A DNA stretch of 64,000 bases from Uruburuella testudinis (GCF_022870865.1 NZ_CP091508.1:1240001-1304000), one strand, 5' to 3'; numbered from the stretch's first letter, positions 26,753-34,896 are shown. Made by a program: numbers and translations. Notes: generated from the letters alone by a model not told the origin.

Positions 26753-27246
26753 AGCTTTCTTTCACATATTATTTTTCAGACGGCCTTGTATGTTATAGGC
26801 CGTCTGAAAGTTTGGCAAGCGGGTTTTGAGCGAAATTTTTTTTGGCTGTCTGCCCGGTGTGGTTTCAGACATTAACATGCTGTACGGGCTCGCTTGTGTA
26901 TTCACATGCCTGCCGGTTTTCAGACGGCCTTTGTGGTGTTGCGCCATGAATTTATTTATCGTGCGTTCGGGATAAGATAGTCCATAAGATATAAAATTCT
27001 GCACGGTTTTGCTCCCGCCCTAGGGTATCCTGATGTGTCGATTTATGGGTGTATTTTGCCCCTGAAAACGCATCTGCTGCGTTAAAAAGCCTCGCAAGAT
27101 GTCCAATCTTGCTGCGTTTTTGGCCTGGCATCTGCATTTCCAGGAACAAAAATCCCCTCATAAACGACACATCAGGATACCCTAGCTGCACTGTCTGCAC
27201 TGTCTGCCGATTGCTGCCTTGTATCACTTTTCTTCATTCCACTATA
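26753..27246. other. Intergenic region with DUS and MITE-160
   Basis: This region holds several DUS (near 26777, 26799 and 26921) and a full MITE-160 copy at 27021-27184. The rest shows no recognisable gene. Confidence 0.6.
27021..27184. mobile_element. MITE-160 copy 5 (arm type B/B)
   Basis: This is a full 164-bp copy. The left end TAGGGTATCCTGATGTGTCG and the right end CGACACATCAGGATACCCTA are perfect 20-bp inverted repeats. Arms are type B, with TTTTGCCCCTGAAAACGCAT on the left and AGGAACAAAAATCCCCTCAT on the right. Confidence 0.85.
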
Positions 27247-28605
27247 TTACATGGCGCCTTCGGGTGTTTCAAAGCCGACCACTTCCAAACCAAAGCCGGT
27301 AAGGCCGTTCATGGCTGAGGGTTTGCCCATCACGCGCATTTTTTTGATGTTGAGGCCGGCGAGGATTTGCGCGCCGATGCCGTAGGTTTTGCGATCCCAT
27401 TTTTTTACTTGGAAAGCGTTTTTCGGCAGGGTGCGTTCCAGCAGGGCGCTGCCGTCTTCGGTGCGGTGCAGCAAAATCACCACGCCCGCTTCGGCATTTT
27501 GGATGCGTTCGAGCGCTTTGGGCAGCGGCCAGCTGTGGTTGGGGTCGACTTGCAGAAAATCCATCACGCTGAACGGTTCGTGCACGCGCACCAGCGTTTC
27601 GGCGGCGGTGTCGGGATGGCCTTTGACCAGCGCCAGGTGGGTTTCGCCGGAAAGTTTGTCGACATACACATGTTGTTGGAATTCTCCCCACGGGGTATGC
27701 ACGGTGGTGTCGCCCATTTCTTCGAGCAGGCTTTCGTTGCGGCTGCGGTATTCGATTAAGTCGGCGATGGTGCCGATTTTGATGTCGTGCTCTTGGGCAA
27801 AGGCCATCAGCTCGGGCATGCGTGCCATGGTGCCGTCGTCGTTGAGAATTTCACAAATCACGCCGGCGGGGATGAGGCCGTTCATTTGCGCCAAATCCAC
27901 GGCGGCTTCGGTGTGGCCGGCACGCACCAATACGCCGCCTTTTTGCGCGCGCAGCGGGAAGATGTGGCCGGGTTGTACGATGTCTTCGGCTTTGACGCCG
28001 GGTGAGACGGCGGTGAGGATGGTGTGGGCGCGGTCGGCGGCGGAGATGCCGGTGGAAATGCCTTCGGCCGCTTCGATCGATACGGTGAAGTTGGTGCCGT
28101 ATTGGGCGCCGTTTTTCTGAGTCATCTGCGGCAGATGCAGGCGGTCGACCAGATCATCGTTCATGGGCAGGCACACTAATCCGCGTGCGTGTTTGATCAT
28201 AAAGTTGATGGCCTGGGGGGTGACGAATTGGGCGGCCATTACCAGATCGCCTTCGTTTTCGCGGTCTTCGGCATCGGTGATGATGACCATTTTGCCGGCT
28301 TTGATGTCGGCCAGAATGTCGGAAGTGGGGGAAATTTTGTTCATGTTCGGGTTCGCTTGTCGGGGAATAGGGTGGGCATGGGTTATGGATGCGCCGCTGT
28401 GGTCGGTGTCGAGCCACATCACGGGCATACCGACGGAAGCTTCGATTTTGCGGGCTTTTTTCTCGCCGAAGGATTTATTTTTCAACAACGAAGAAAGCTC
28501 GCCCTGATTGATGGCGGCGGCTTCTGCAAAGGCTGACTGCTGGCCGCCGTGCAGGCGGTTGATCCATTGGCGCAGATTGTGGCGGCGCAGGGCTGTGGTG
28601 TCCAT
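27247..28605 (-). CDS. ribB: 3,4-dihydroxy-2-butanone-4-phosphate synthase with N-terminal HTH domain
   Basis: From 28344 the protein is a standard 365-residue RibBA-like enzyme. The DHBP synthase domain (about 200 residues) contains ITDAEDRENEGDLVMAAQF, TGISAADRAHTI and RAGHTEAAVDLA. The C-terminal GTP-cyclohydrolase-II-like domain lacks the zinc-binding cysteines (VRVHEPFSVMDFLQ), so only RibB activity is expected. Unusually, the frame stays open for 87 codons upstream to an ATG at 28605. Those residues form a Cro/CI-like DNA-binding domain (HNLRQWINRLHGGQQSAFAE, then INQGELSSLLKNKSFGEKKA). Neither ATG has a strong ribosome binding site, so fusion protein and separate start remain open. Confidence 0.88.
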   Translation of the reverse strand: MDTTALRRHNLRQWINRLHGGQQSAFAEAAAINQGELSSLLKNKSFGEKKARKIEASVGMPVMWLDTDHSGASITHAHPIPRQANPNMNKISPTSDILADIKAGKMVIITDAEDRENEGDLVMAAQFVTPQAINFMIKHARGLVCLPMNDDLVDRLHLPQMTQKNGAQYGTNFTVSIEAAEGISTGISAADRAHTILTAVSPGVKAEDIVQPGHIFPLRAQKGGVLVRAGHTEAAVDLAQMNGLIPAGVICEILNDDGTMARMPELMAFAQEHDIKIGTIADLIEYRSRNESLLEEMGDTTVHTPWGEFQQHVYVDKLSGETHLALVKGHPDTAAETLVRVHEPFSVMDFLQVDPNHSWPLPKALERIQNAEAGVVILLHRTEDGSALLERTLPKNAFQVKKWDRKTYGIGAQILAGLNIKKMRVMGKPSAMNGLTGFGLEVVGFETPEGAM

Positions 28606-29122
28606 AATAGGCTTAATCGGGTTGGGTATCGGTTTGATTGTAGGCTGATGTTTACTGAAAGGCAAATATTTTTATGATTGGTTGATAATTACTTTTTAGT
28701 AAATAGCAGGCCGTCTGAAAGATTGATTCAGACGGCCTGCATATAGTCAAATTCAAAGAAATGTCGCACAAAGGATAAGCTGAAGTGGGCGGTAAGTGCA
28801 GTCTACCGGCTTGATAATATGGGCGTTTGTGTGGCCAAGGGCTGCTGCAATCCGCTTACTTTGTAATGTATAAAAATCCTTTACCGCTTTGCCCCTACTC
28901 TGATTCTCTTTTGTTGAGACGGAGGAGGGAGCGGAGTGCCGCCATATCAACCGAATGCTGCAACATCAAGCGAATGCGGCCGGGCAAAATTTGATGTCTG
29001 CCGGCCCGGTGATTATCCGGCCTGTATAAAAACGCTGCGCCGTGATGCCTGCTGTGTGCATGAATGATTTTTGCCCGGCTTTCTATAATAAATTGATTTG
29101 AATATATATATTATATCCGCCC
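28606..29122. other. Intergenic region between ribE and ribB
   Basis: This region contains an inverted DUS pair (28706-28740) and about 380 bases of unassigned sequence. It includes an AT-run (TATATATATTATAT) just after ribE. I looked for an FMN riboswitch core and did not find one. Short frames here show no family match. Confidence 0.5.
28706..28740. terminator. Inverted DUS pair upstream of ribB
   Basis: GCAGGCCGTCTGAAAGATTG and TTCAGACGGCCTGC form a hairpin about 100 bases before the HTH-ribB start. It would separate ribB from transcription initiated at ribE. Confidence 0.6.
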
Positions 29123-29734
29123 TCAGACCTGTTGCGCCAATATGCGGGCGACGGTGTCGACGATGGCTTGTGTTTGCGGGTCGATTTCGATATTGATGAT
29201 GTCGCCCGTTTTGCGGCTGCCGAACAGGGTGCGCTCTAATGTTTCGGGAATCAGGTGCACGTTGAATTCGCTGTCGGTTACCTCGCCGATGGTGAGGCTG
29301 CAACCGTCCAGCCCGATAAAGCCTTTGGTGAGGATGTAGGGTTTGAGTTCGGGCGGCAGGGCAAACCAAACGGTGCGGTTGTGTTCGTTTTCATCGATGC
29401 GGGTAATGGCGGTGGTGGCGATGATGTGGCCGCTCATCACGTGGCCGCCGATTTCGTCGCCGAAACGGGCGGCGCGTTCGAGGTTGACGGCGTCGCCGAC
29501 TTGGAGCGCGCCGAGATTGGTTTTGGCCAGCGTTTCGGCCATCAAATCGAAGCTGACCCGGTTGCCTTCGATGCGGGTAATGGTGAGGCAGCAGCCGTTG
29601 TGGGCGACAGATGCGCCGGCTTGCAGCTGCTGTGTCATGTGTTCGGGCAGCTCGACGGTGTGGGTGCGGAAATCGGAAGCGGGGGCGTGGATGGCGCTGA
29701 TGCGGCCGGTGCCTTGTACGATGCCGGTAAACAT
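29123..29734 (-). CDS. ribE: Riboflavin synthase alpha chain
   Basis: Riboflavin synthase dismutates two ribityllumazines to riboflavin. The 203-residue protein has the two tandem lumazine-binding domains typical of the family. The first starts [12 protein letters not shown] and contains [15 protein letters not shown]; the second begins near [13 protein letters not shown] and contains [13 protein letters not shown]. It is transcribed toward ribB, with a repeat-free 500-bp gap. A conventional ribosome binding site (AAAGGAACC) precedes the ATG. Confidence 0.96.
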   Translation of the reverse strand: MFTGIVQGTGRISAIHAPASDFRTHTVELPEHMTQQLQAGASVAHNGCCLTITRIEGNRVSFDLMAETLAKTNLGALQVGDAVNLERAARFGDEIGGHVMSGHIIATTAITRIDENEHNRTVWFALPPELKPYILTKGFIGLDGCSLTIGEVTDSEFNVHLIPETLERTLFGSRKTGDIINIEIDPQTQAIVDTVARILAQQV

Positions 29735-29812
29735 GGTGGTTCCTTTGAGATTGGCGTTTCAGACGGCCTGATTTAAGCGCAGGCCGTCTGAAAAAAATGT
29801 TAACGTGCCCTC

Positions 29813-29976
29813 TAGGGTGTCCTGACAATTCGATTTACGGGTGTATTTTGCCCCTGAAAACGCATCTGCTGCGTTAAAAAGCCTCGCAAGATGCCCAATC
29901 TTGCTGCGTTTTTTGCCTGGCATCTGCACTTTCAGGAACAAAAATCCCCTCATAAATAAATTGTCCGGACACCCTA
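29813..29976. mobile_element. MITE-160 copy 6 (arm type B/B)
   Basis: This is a full 164-bp copy with left end CTAGGGTGTCCTGACAATTC and right end ATTGTCCGGACACCCTAG. It sits in the gap between the thioesterase stop and the ribE start. Confidence 0.85.
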
Positions 29977-29988
29977 GTGAGAGGTGTT

Positions 29989-30492
29989 TTAATCGGGATT
30001 GCAGGGGCTGTTGTGGTTGGTTTGCAGGCTTAAAGCTTTGCGTTTTGCGGCGGCTTTAAAGCGGCAGCGCTGTAATTCGGTGGCGAGCGGCAACGGCGGC
30101 ACGGGCACGGGTTTGCCTTCGTGCATGGCCACCATGGTGAAATAGCAGCTGTTGGTATGGCGCACGCTGCGGGCGCGGATGTCTTGCGCTTCGACGCGGA
30201 TGCCGACTTCCATCGAGGTGCGGCCGGTGTAGTTGACGCTGGCGAGAAAGGTAACCAGCTCGCCCACGTGTATCGGCTCTTTGAAGGTGACTTTGTCGAC
30301 TGAAAGGGTCACGCAATAGTGGCCGCTGTAACGGCTGGCGCAGGCATAGGCCACTTGGTCGAGCAGCTTGAGCAGATCGCCGCCGTGCACGTTGCCGCTG
30401 AAGTTGGCCATATCGGGCGTCATTAATACCGACATTTGCAGCTCGTATTGCGGCAGGGTATCGGTGAGTGTGGTGTTGTTGAGATTGTTCAT
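29989..30492 (-). CDS. Hot-dog fold acyl-CoA thioesterase
   Basis: The 167-residue protein is a single hot-dog domain of the acyl-CoA thioester hydrolase type (YciA/BFIT-like). It shows the active-site helix segment NFSGNVHGGDLLKLLDQVAYACASRYS with the conserved GNVHGG, and later the strand VDKVTFKEPIHVGELV. Such enzymes release free fatty acids from CoA and often form hexamers. The C-terminal 30 residues are basic and may be a tail outside the domain. A DUS lies just upstream of the ATG. The physiological acyl chain is unknown. Confidence 0.88.
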   Translation of the reverse strand: MNNLNNTTLTDTLPQYELQMSVLMTPDMANFSGNVHGGDLLKLLDQVAYACASRYSGHYCVTLSVDKVTFKEPIHVGELVTFLASVNYTGRTSMEVGIRVEAQDIRARSVRHTNSCYFTMVAMHEGKPVPVPPLPLATELQRCRFKAAAKRKALSLQTNHNSPCNPD

Positions 30493-30511
30493 TATACTTT
30501 GCTTTTTATTG

Positions 30512-30555
30512 TTCAGACGGCCTTGCTATCAATCAGGAAATAAGGCCGTCTGAAA
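30512..30555. terminator. Inverted DUS pair after corA
   Basis: TTCAGACGGCCTTGC and AAGGCCGTCTGAAAG face each other directly after the corA stop codon. Confidence 0.65.
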
Positions 30556-30559
30556 GATT

Positions 30560-31669
30560 TTACAACCATTTGCGCCGATGAAACACTGCCAGCAGGCTGA
30601 TGATAATCAGTGCCATCAGGCCGAGCACCATAAAATAGCCGTAATGCCAGTGCAGCTCGGGCATATTGTCGAAATTCATGCCGTAGATGCCGGTGATGAC
30701 GGTGAGCGGCATAAACAAAATGGTGATCACGGTCAGCACGCGCATTTGCTGGTTGAGGCGGTTGGATTGGAACGACAAATGAATATCCATCATGCTCACC
30801 ACCATATCGCGTGAGGCATCCAGCGATTCGAGCAGCTGCATGGTGTGGTCGTAGGCATCGCGCAGGTAGAGGTGCGATTTGCCGTGAAAGGCGGTAAATT
30901 CGCCGTGCACCAGTTGCGCCAATACATCGCGCAGCGGTTGCAGCGTGCGGCGCAGGCGTACGGCGTCGCGTTTGAGGCGGTGGATGCGGGTGAGCAGGCC
31001 GCTGTTGTCGGCGGTGTCGGCAAACAGGGTTTTGTCGATGGCTTCGACGCGGTTGTTGAATTGATCGAGGGTGAGAAAATAATCGTCTATCAGGCGGTCG
31101 ATGATGCGGTAGGCGAGAAAGGCGGCATCTTGGTTGCGGATGTCGTAGCGCGGGTCACTCATGTGTTGGCGGATGCTGCTGAACAAGCCCAGCGGGCGTT
31201 GTTGAAACGTGAGCACAAAATCGCTGCCCACAATCAGATAGACCTGATCCGATTGCAGCTTGCCGCCGCTGTATTGATAAACCCGTGCGGCAATAAAAAG
31301 ATAGCTGCCATAGTCTTCGATTTTGGGGCGCTGCTTCTGGCTGAGAATGTCTTCCAACACCAATTCGTGAATGTTGTAGGGCGCCAGTGCGGCTTTGAGC
31401 AGCGCGGCGTTGTTGAGGCCGACAAAGTGCAGCCAGTTAACCTCATTACCGTCGGCGCGGTGTAGATCGGCAGGCGCAACCACGCTGCCGGTTGTGGTGC
31501 TGAGCATGCCGTTGTCGGCGGGCAGGTAGTCGGCAAGGGTGCAGTGTTCGGCCGTGTAGCGGGTTTGATGCACGGCATGTTCGGGCGCTGTGCTGATGTC
31601 GCTGCGCGGCACGGTGTAGTCGCTGCTGTGCACAGGCTCGAGGGCGGGAGTGTCGTGGTCGTTCGTCAT
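30560..31669 (-). CDS. corA: Magnesium/cobalt transport protein CorA
   Basis: CorA forms a pentameric Mg2+ channel in the inner membrane. The 369-residue product has a large N-terminal cytoplasmic funnel domain. Two C-terminal helices follow: VLTVITILFMPLTVITGIYGMNF, bearing the invariant YGMNF selectivity motif, then the short loop NMPELHWHY and the second helix. It ends in the basic RRKWL. The ATG at 31669 (MTNDHDTP) is preferred over an upstream frame extension that starts inside a DUS and an R2 copy. Identification is firm. Confidence 0.95.
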   Translation of the reverse strand: MTNDHDTPALEPVHSSDYTVPRSDISTAPEHAVHQTRYTAEHCTLADYLPADNGMLSTTTGSVVAPADLHRADGNEVNWLHFVGLNNAALLKAALAPYNIHELVLEDILSQKQRPKIEDYGSYLFIAARVYQYSGGKLQSDQVYLIVGSDFVLTFQQRPLGLFSSIRQHMSDPRYDIRNQDAAFLAYRIIDRLIDDYFLTLDQFNNRVEAIDKTLFADTADNSGLLTRIHRLKRDAVRLRRTLQPLRDVLAQLVHGEFTAFHGKSHLYLRDAYDHTMQLLESLDASRDMVVSMMDIHLSFQSNRLNQQMRVLTVITILFMPLTVITGIYGMNFDNMPELHWHYGYFMVLGLMALIIISLLAVFHRRKWL

Positions 31670-31723
31670 ATAATCTAAGGAAAACCGGGAAAACGGGTTT
31701 GCAGCATCAAGAGGCCGTCTGAA

Positions 31724-31790
31724 ACTCATTCACAAAAGTAGGCCGGCAAAACGGGCTAACGCGGTGGGGTTGCTTTTGTGAATGGGGATA
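31724..31790. repeat. R2 short copy
   Basis: ACTCATTCACAAAAGTAGGC and TTGCTTTTGTGAATGGGGAT are inverted arms around a short loop. A DUS lies on each side (31713 and 31800). It separates corA from ppx. Confidence 0.7.
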
Positions 31791-31817
31791 AAACCGAATT
31801 TCAGACGGCCTGCCGAT

Positions 31818-33326
31818 TTATTGCGGCTGCACGGTAAACGGCATATTGATTTTTTGCCACTGCTCGCTTTCGTATTCGAGCGCGCCGGCCACCAGCGGAT
31901 GCTCATCGAGCCAGCTTTGGCTGATGCGCAGCATAAAGCCTTTGCCGTGTTCGTCGAGGCGCAATTGGGTAAAAGGCGGTAATTCCAGCGGCAGGCGGGC
32001 GCGGCAGAACAGTGCGGCCAGGCGCAGCGAAAGTATGGCAAACCACATCATTTGGTTGCCGTTGATCGGTTCGGCCATTTTGCGCACATCGCCGCGGTGG
32101 CCGAGCACCAGCAGCGATAAAATGCTTTGCTCTTGGCGTGAAAAGCCCGGCATGTCGGCGTGTTCCAGAATATAGGCGGAATGCTTGTGGTAGCCGGTGT
32201 GGGCGATATCGATGCCGATTTCGTGCAGCAGTGCCGCCCAGCGCACATATTGCTGCCAATGAGCCAGCTCCTGCACCGGCGTGTTGTAGGCGTGGCAGAT
32301 GCTTTCCATAAAATGCTGCGCTGTTTCGGCCACGCGGGCGGCTTGGTTGAGGCTGACGTGGTAACGCTGCTGAAATTCGGCGGTGGTTTGGTTGCGCATG
32401 TCTTCATTGAGCTGGCGGCCGATAAAATCGTAAAACACGCCGTCGCGCAGTGCCGCTTCGGTTACCATCATTTTTTGAATGTCCAGCTCTTCAAAAGCCG
32501 CCATCATTACCGCCAGGCCGCCGGCAAATACTTCTAGCCGGTCGGGTTTCAAGCCTTCCAGGCGGGCTTTTTTGGTGCTGCCCGCATCGATAATGCGTGC
32601 GGCAATTTTCTGCATACCTGCATAAGTGATGTCGGCTTCTTGCGGGTTTTCGGCAAACATTACATCGCGGATCGATTTGGCCGATCCGGATGTGCCGACG
32701 GCAAAATCCCAGCCTGTGCGTTTCAATAATTTGCTGATGCGTTGGATTTCGTTGCGCGCGGCAGTAATGGCGGCTTGAAAGTCTTTTTGGCCGATTTTGC
32801 CCTGAAAAAAGCGCATGCTGTAGGTTACGCAGCCCAAAGGCAGGCTTTCGGTGTTGGTGGGTTGCAAATCCGAACCGATCACAAATTCGGTGGAGCCGCC
32901 GCCGATATCGACCACCAGCATTTTGTCGCCGTTGGGCGGCAGCGTGTGCACCACGCCGGTGTAAATCAAGCGCGCTTCTTCACGCCCGGCAATCACTTCA
33001 ATCGGAAAGCCCAGCGCTTGTTCGGCTTTGGGGATGAACTGGCCGATATTTTTGGCCACGCGGAAAGTGTTGGTGGCCACCACGCGCACTTGTTCGGGGC
33101 GGAATGCACGCAAGCGTTCGCCGAATTTCGACAGGCAGCTCAAAGCACGCTCCTGTGCCTCTTCGCTGAGGTTTTTCTGCTCATCCAAACCGGCGGCAAA
33201 ACGCACCATTTGTTTGAATGAATCAATCACTTTCAGTTGGCCGTTGTGGTTTTCGCAAACTTGCAGGCGGAAGCTGTTGGAGCCTAAATCGACAGAGGCG
33301 ATGACGTTGGAAGCGGGTGCGGTCAT
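31818..33326 (-). CDS. ppx: Exopolyphosphatase, Ppx/GppA family
   Basis: This enzyme removes terminal phosphates from polyphosphate or hydrolyses pppGpp. The 502-residue protein shows the ASKHA-type phosphate loop SVDLGSNSFRLQV (about 10-22). The second loop VVDIGGGSTEFVIG lies near residue 140, with the catalytic acid region between them. A C-terminal HD-like domain follows (LHEIGIDIAHTGYHKHSAYILEHADMPGFS). Length and domains match Ppx rather than the shorter one-domain forms. It starts at the ATG at 33326; no partner ppk is adjacent. Confidence 0.92.
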   Translation of the reverse strand: MTAPASNVIASVDLGSNSFRLQVCENHNGQLKVIDSFKQMVRFAAGLDEQKNLSEEAQERALSCLSKFGERLRAFRPEQVRVVATNTFRVAKNIGQFIPKAEQALGFPIEVIAGREEARLIYTGVVHTLPPNGDKMLVVDIGGGSTEFVIGSDLQPTNTESLPLGCVTYSMRFFQGKIGQKDFQAAITAARNEIQRISKLLKRTGWDFAVGTSGSAKSIRDVMFAENPQEADITYAGMQKIAARIIDAGSTKKARLEGLKPDRLEVFAGGLAVMMAAFEELDIQKMMVTEAALRDGVFYDFIGRQLNEDMRNQTTAEFQQRYHVSLNQAARVAETAQHFMESICHAYNTPVQELAHWQQYVRWAALLHEIGIDIAHTGYHKHSAYILEHADMPGFSRQEQSILSLLVLGHRGDVRKMAEPINGNQMMWFAILSLRLAALFCRARLPLELPPFTQLRLDEHGKGFMLRISQSWLDEHPLVAGALEYESEQWQKINMPFTVQPQ

Positions 33327-33685
33327 GGTGGCGGGCAGAAATGAATATTGAAACGGAGATGTTACCGTGTGGCGGCGGCGCTGTCATCTGTAATCATGCG
33401 GGCTGTTGTAAATCGGGCATAAACGGCGTCTGCTTTTACCTCTGCACGGCTGATATTCGGCAGAGTGGCCGATTTCGTGTATCAACCCCGTTGAGAATCA
33501 GAATCCGAACCGGGCGGCAAATGGCGGTGCGCTGGCGAAACAACCCAACTTTTATTCACAAGAAGCTTGATAATACGGCATAGGCCGTCTGAAAATATTA
33601 GATTGTGGCCAGAGTGGTTGTTTTACACGAGCGTTATAGAATGCGGCCGGATGCAGAGGCCGTCTGAAAGAGTATACGGCGGAAT
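33327..33685. other. Intergenic region, little recognised
   Basis: Two single DUS (33584 and 33658) and a short R2-arm-like string (TTTTATTCACAAGAAGC, 33549-33565) are present. No gene is supported. Promoters for ppx and the small lipoprotein gene must lie here. Confidence 0.45.
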
Positions 33686-33896
33686 ATGAAAATGATGAAA
33701 TCAATCTCATGGGCAGCCATCCTGCTGCTGGGCGGCTGCGTGTATGCAGAAATGCCTTACGGATGTGTGGCGGCGGTAGATCTGCCGCAGCTTTTGGCGG
33801 CAGCATCGGCGCCTACGGCACTTATAACCTGTTCGATTTACTGCGCTGGACAGATTGTGCCTTGTTGGTTACACACGGAGACGACGGCGGCAAATA
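33686..33896 (+). pseudogene. Small lipoprotein gene with apparent frameshift
   Basis: The ATG at 33686 starts a lipoprotein signal (MKMMKSISWAAILLLGGC, Cys at residue 18), followed by VYAEMPYG. After that the frame becomes uncharacteristic. A frame one base back is glycine-rich, then reads SIGAYGTYNLFDLLRWTDC and stops at 33896, with codon use typical of the region. Joining them by a single-base shift near 33762 gives a plausible 70-residue lipoprotein. I do not recognise the family. It may be a decayed gene or a sequencing slip. Confidence 0.4.
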
Positions 33897-33897
33897 A

Positions 33898-33928
33898 ACA
33901 GGCCGTCTGAAAATTCAGACGGCCTGTT
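33898..33928. terminator. Inverted DUS pair
   Basis: AACAGGCCGTCTGAAAATTC and ATTTTCAGACGGCCTGTT overlap to form a compact hairpin right after the small lipoprotein gene. Confidence 0.7.
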
Positions 33929-33942
33929 TGAGTATAGGTAGA

Positions 33943-34035
33943 TTACAGCGCGGCGAATAAAATAAAGCCGAAAAAGGCTGCCGGCATCAACATGCATCAG
34001 CCTAGAACCACGGTCAGATGAATTAAAACATTCAT
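33943..34035 (-). pseudogene. Tiny hydrophobic reading frame with an internal TGA
   Basis: From an ATG at 34035 with AAAGGGG upstream, the frame reads MNVLIHLTVVLG, a TGA codon, then CMLMPAAFFGFILFAAL and a stop. Both parts are hydrophobic and together would make a single membrane helix of about 30 residues. The good ribosome binding site suggests a once-functional micro-gene, now carrying a nonsense mutation (TGG to TGA is the simplest path). Function unknown. Confidence 0.3.
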
Positions 34036-34073
34036 TGCATACCCCTTTCTAAAAAAATGAAGGCAGGCGCCGA

Positions 34074-34287
34074 GATGGCAAAAGACCTAGGGTGTCCGGA
34101 CAATTTGTTTATGAGGAGATTTTTGCCCCTGAAAATGCAGATGCAAGGCAAAAAACGCAGCAAGATTGGACATCTTGCGAGGCTTTTTAACGCAGCAGAT
34201 GCGTTTTCAGGGGCAAAATACACCCGTAAATCGAATTGTCCGGACACCCTAGTATTAAATATTATTATGAAAGCCGGCTCGGGCTGA
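34074..34287 (+). pseudogene. Tape-measure gene start, duplicated and split by MITE-160
   Basis: ATGGCAAAAGACCT at 34074 and GTATTAAATATTATTATGAA from 34252 together match the start of the phage-like gene at 34466, with the MITE-160 copy 7 between them. The rejoined reading would begin MAKDLVLNIIMKA and then stop after a few codons (GSG then TGA). It is a truncated duplicate of the downstream fragment. Confidence 0.65.
34088..34251. mobile_element. MITE-160 copy 7 (arm type B/B, inverted)
   Basis: This is a full 164-bp copy whose orientation is opposite to most others (CTCCTCAT-side arm first). It lies inside a duplicated phage gene start, so the unoccupied sequence can be read at 34466-34500. 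The comparison gives TA as the duplicated target. Confidence 0.85.
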
Positions 34288-34437
34288 TTACCAAAGCGTT
34301 TGTAATACCAAGAAAACCGCATAAAGCAGGGCAGCTGCCGCCAGCAGAAAAAAGGCAGTGTAAAGGATAGCCAGCCATTTCAGGCTGGAATATAAGCCAT
34401 CGGCCAGAGCGGTAACCACATGATTTTTATCCAGCAT
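34288..34437 (-). CDS. Small membrane protein (49 residues)
   Basis: The frame MLDKNHVVTALADGLYSSLK is followed by a hydrophobic helix (WLAILYTAFFLLAAAALLYAVFLVL) and ends LQTLW. CAGGGGCAAGTC places a ribosome binding site 7 bases before the ATG, which supports real translation. It lies between two copies of a phage tape-measure gene start and so probably belongs to the same phage remnant. Whether it is a holin-like or other phage membrane protein cannot be told from a single helix. Confidence 0.55.
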   Translation of the reverse strand: MLDKNHVVTALADGLYSSLKWLAILYTAFFLLAAAALLYAVFLVLQTLW

Positions 34438-34465
34438 GACTTGCCCCTGATGATTGAGACGAAAA

Positions 34466-34681
34466 ATGGCAAAAGACCTTGTATTAAATATTATTATGAA
34501 AGCCAGCGATAAAGCAAGCGCTGCGTTTCAACGGCTCAAGCAGAGCAGCAGCAGTTTGGGTGGCGAACTGGTTAAAAACCAAACCGAATTGAGCAAATTG
34601 GAGAAAGCAAAAGCGGCTTTGGGCAAGCATACGGCCGCCATCAATAATTTGAAGCAGTTAAGTGAACAGTTGTTTTGCTGA
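34466..34681 (+). pseudogene. Phage tail tape-measure protein, N-terminal fragment
   Basis: The 71-residue frame starts MAKDLVLNIIMKASDKASAA and continues FQRLKQSSSSLGGELVKNQT and SKLEKAKAALGKHTAAINNL. This is the characteristic start of tail tape-measure proteins of Mu/P2-like phages. These are normally many hundreds of residues long and set tail length. Here it ends at QLFC and a TGA, and no other tail gene follows, so it is a remnant. Together with the duplicate start at 34074 it marks the site of a decayed prophage. Confidence 0.7.
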
Positions 34682-34800
34682 TGCTGCATCAAACCACCCT
34701 GCATAAAACAATAACCATTTATGCTCCGCCGTGTACCACCGTGTTTTACCAAGATGCTGTGCCGGCAGATTATCCGCAGTATTTGCATTATCGTTATTGA
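34681..34800 (+). CDS. Possible 39-residue peptide in the phage remnant
   Basis: The ATG overlaps the TGA of the tape-measure fragment (TGATG), and the frame reads MLHQTTLHKTITIYAPPCTT, then VFYQDAVPADYPQYLHYRY. Codon use looks reasonable and the overlap suggests translational coupling, but I recognise no family. It may be the out-of-frame remnant of a phage gene. Confidence 0.25.
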   Translation: MLHQTTLHKTITIYAPPCTTVFYQDAVPADYPQYLHYRY

Positions 34801-34896
34801 TGGTTGGGGCGTAAACCCGTTTTGAAAAAATATAGACAGAGAATCTGAGCATTTTTAATGCCTTTAATGCCGATTTACTTTGTGAATAGGGATGAA

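Noticed and set aside
28606..29122. FMN riboswitch upstream of ribB
   Set aside because: The conserved RFN core strings were not found on the minus strand between ribE and ribB.
33943..34035. Selenocysteine reading of the internal TGA in the tiny membrane frame
   Set aside because: No selenocysteine insertion hairpin is evident and the peptide is only about 30 residues. A simple nonsense mutation is more likely.
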